From assembly GCA_002705125.1 (NCBI GenBank), contig PAHQ01000087.1:3316-9974 (forward strand): a DNA stretch of 6,659 nt, given 5' to 3'. The first letter of the stretch is position 1; every line of letters begins with the position of its first letter. A program made the position numbers and the translations under genes. This stretch comes from Verrucomicrobiales bacterium. Its GTDB lineage: Bacteria; Verrucomicrobiota; Verrucomicrobiia; Verrucomicrobiales; DEV007. Under the pieces are notes generated by a model. It was given only the letters and a program-made list of their open reading frames with translations. It did no database searches and was not told where the DNA came from. Positions 5,634 through 6,659 of this stretch are shown here, piece by piece.

Positions 5634-6659
5634 ATGAAACACATTGTAGCTTTTATATTATTTACTTTATTTAATAACTTAGTTTTTTCCTCTGATTGGC
5701 CAGAGTGGGGCGGAACTGGATATAACAATATGGCCTCTTCTGATACCGGTATTCCAAGTGCAATGGAGCCAGGAAAAAGGAAAAAGGGGTCCGAAGAGAT
5801 TGATCTTTCGACTACAAAAAATGTTAAATGGGCTGCTAAGATTGGATCTCAAAGCTATGGAACGCCAACCATAGCTGATGGTAAAATATTAATAGGAACT
5901 AATAATGAATCCCCCAGAGATGCACAGCATGAAGGGGATAGGGGAATTATAATGTGTTTTGATGAAAAGAAAGGTGACTTTCTTTGGCAACTTGTTATAC
6001 CGAAACTCGGTGCAGGAAAGGTGTCTGATTGGGAATACCTTGGAGTATGTTCATCACCTTTAATTCATAATGGAAGAGCATACTTTATTTCAAATCGTTG
6101 CAAGGTTGTATGTATTGATATGGAAGGTATGGCTAATGGTAATGATGGGCCATACAAAGATGAGGAGAAGTTTATGGCCACTGGTGGTAAGACTTTTAAA
6201 CCAGGAAAAAAAGATGGTGATATAATTTGGCTTTATGATATGCGTGAAGAGTTAGGGGTTTTCCCACATAACATTGCAAGTTCTTCACCTAAAATTATAG
6301 ATGGTAAATTGGTTGTATCTACATCAAATGGGGTTGATTGGTCCCACCTTAATGTACCTGCTCCTCAAGCGCCATGTTTGATTTTGTTAGATCTTAAAAC
6401 CGGTGAACTCATCGGAGAAGAGGCATCCAAGATAGGAGAGAGTACTATGCATTGCAATTGGTCAAGCCCTATGGTTGCTAAGGTTGATGGCAAGTCTTCT
6501 ATATTTTTTGGAGGAGGAGATGGTTATCTATATAGCTTTGACCCAAATGCTAAGGAAGATGATGAAGGGTTCCTCGTTCTCCCTGAAAATTGGAAAGTGG
6601 ATGGGAATCTTCCCGAATACCGCGTTGATAAGGATGGTAAAAAGATTAAGTATGCGACT
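5634..6659 (+). CDS. Secreted PQQ-like beta-propeller protein, C-terminus cut off by the window edge
   Basis: The frame is open from the ATG at 5634 to the right edge (342 residues seen). Residues 1-20 form a signal peptide (Lys2, hydrophobic VAFILFTLF, then FSS before Asp21). The mature protein begins with WPEWGGTGYNN (22-32), the W-P-x-W-G-G opening I associate with PVC propeller proteins. Propeller motifs follow: YGTPTIADGKILIGT (75-89), MCFDEKKGDFLW (107-118), SSPLIHNGRAYFIS (140-153), SSPKIIDGKLVVSTSNG (217-233), LDLKTGEL (252-259), CNWSSPM (274-280) and FFGGGDGYLYSFDP (291-304). The insertions between blades (about 163-195 and 233-248) are longer than in the two upstream propellers, so it is a distinct subfamily and not a recent copy. 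It starts 3 nt after the preceding stop with no Shine-Dalgarno, so coupled or re-initiating translation is likely. I see no haem-binding CxxCH motif or quinoprotein dehydrogenase hallmark in the visible part. Confidence 0.9.
   Translation, partial: MKHIVAFILFTLFNNLVFSSDWPEWGGTGYNNMASSDTGIPSAMEPGKRKKGSEEIDLSTTKNVKWAAKIGSQSYGTPTIADGKILIGTNNESPRDAQHEGDRGIIMCFDEKKGDFLWQLVIPKLGAGKVSDWEYLGVCSSPLIHNGRAYFISNRCKVVCIDMEGMANGNDGPYKDEEKFMATGGKTFKPGKKDGDIIWLYDMREELGVFPHNIASSSPKIIDGKLVVSTSNGVDWSHLNVPAPQAPCLILLDLKTGELIGEEASKIGESTMHCNWSSPMVAKVDGKSSIFFGGGDGYLYSFDPNAKEDDEGFLVLPENWKVDGNLPEYRVDKDGKKIKYAT

Noticed and set aside
1913..6659. Active PQQ-dependent alcohol dehydrogenases
   Set aside because: The blade repeats match the PQQ-like superfamily, but I see no vicinal Cys-Cys, no haem motif and no clear PQQ-ligand set, so catalysis is not claimed.
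1..6659. CRISPR array, insertion sequence, tRNA or phage genes
   Set aside because: I found no direct repeats with spacers, terminal inverted repeats, transposase motifs or tRNA-like folds by reading the window.

Overview
The window looks like chromosomal DNA from a Gram-negative, AT-rich member of the PVC group. A marine Verrucomicrobiota-type bacterium is my best guess, with moderate confidence. The reasons are the tandem secreted PQQ-like beta-propeller proteins, whose N-terminal W-R-G-P-x-G-x-G and W-P-x-W-G-G signatures I associate with Verrucomicrobiota, Planctomycetota and Lentisphaerota, together with a lipoprotein signal. I see no mobile element, CRISPR array, rRNA or tRNA.

Left part (1-1758, minus strand): the housekeeping pair rplI (ribosomal protein L9) followed by dnaB (replicative helicase). 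DnaB runs off the left edge; 381 residues are visible, including an intact Walker A and Walker B. The usual upstream partners of rplI (rpsF, ssb, rpsR) are absent. A divergent gene begins just beyond rplI instead.

Middle (1759-1912): a divergent control region. It holds a candidate rplI promoter with a perfect TTGACA box, a 15-bp palindrome close to the rplI start, and conflicting start signals for the rightward gene: an AGGAG near TTG codons versus a later ATG that gives a normal lipoprotein signal peptide.

Right part (1913-6659, plus strand): three genes in a row for exported PQQ-like beta-propeller proteins. The first is a predicted lipoprotein. The second is a 754-residue protein with a propeller, a probable Ig-like linker region and a C-terminal lectin/glucanase-like beta-sandwich. 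The third starts 3 nt after the second and is cut by the right edge. A 121-bp gap before the second gene carries a weak terminator-like hairpin, a plausible promoter and two TGCGCA palindromes 21 bp apart. This suggests that genes two and three form an operon with its own control.

How they work together: the left genes serve replication and translation and have no obvious functional link to the right ones. The three propeller proteins probably act in the periplasm or at the cell surface as a set, but sequence alone does not give a substrate. None shows clear hallmarks of a catalytic quinoprotein dehydrogenase, so scaffold, binding or assembly roles are as likely as redox chemistry. I do not see a clear-cut new molecular system. 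The propeller cluster and its control region are the part most worth following up.
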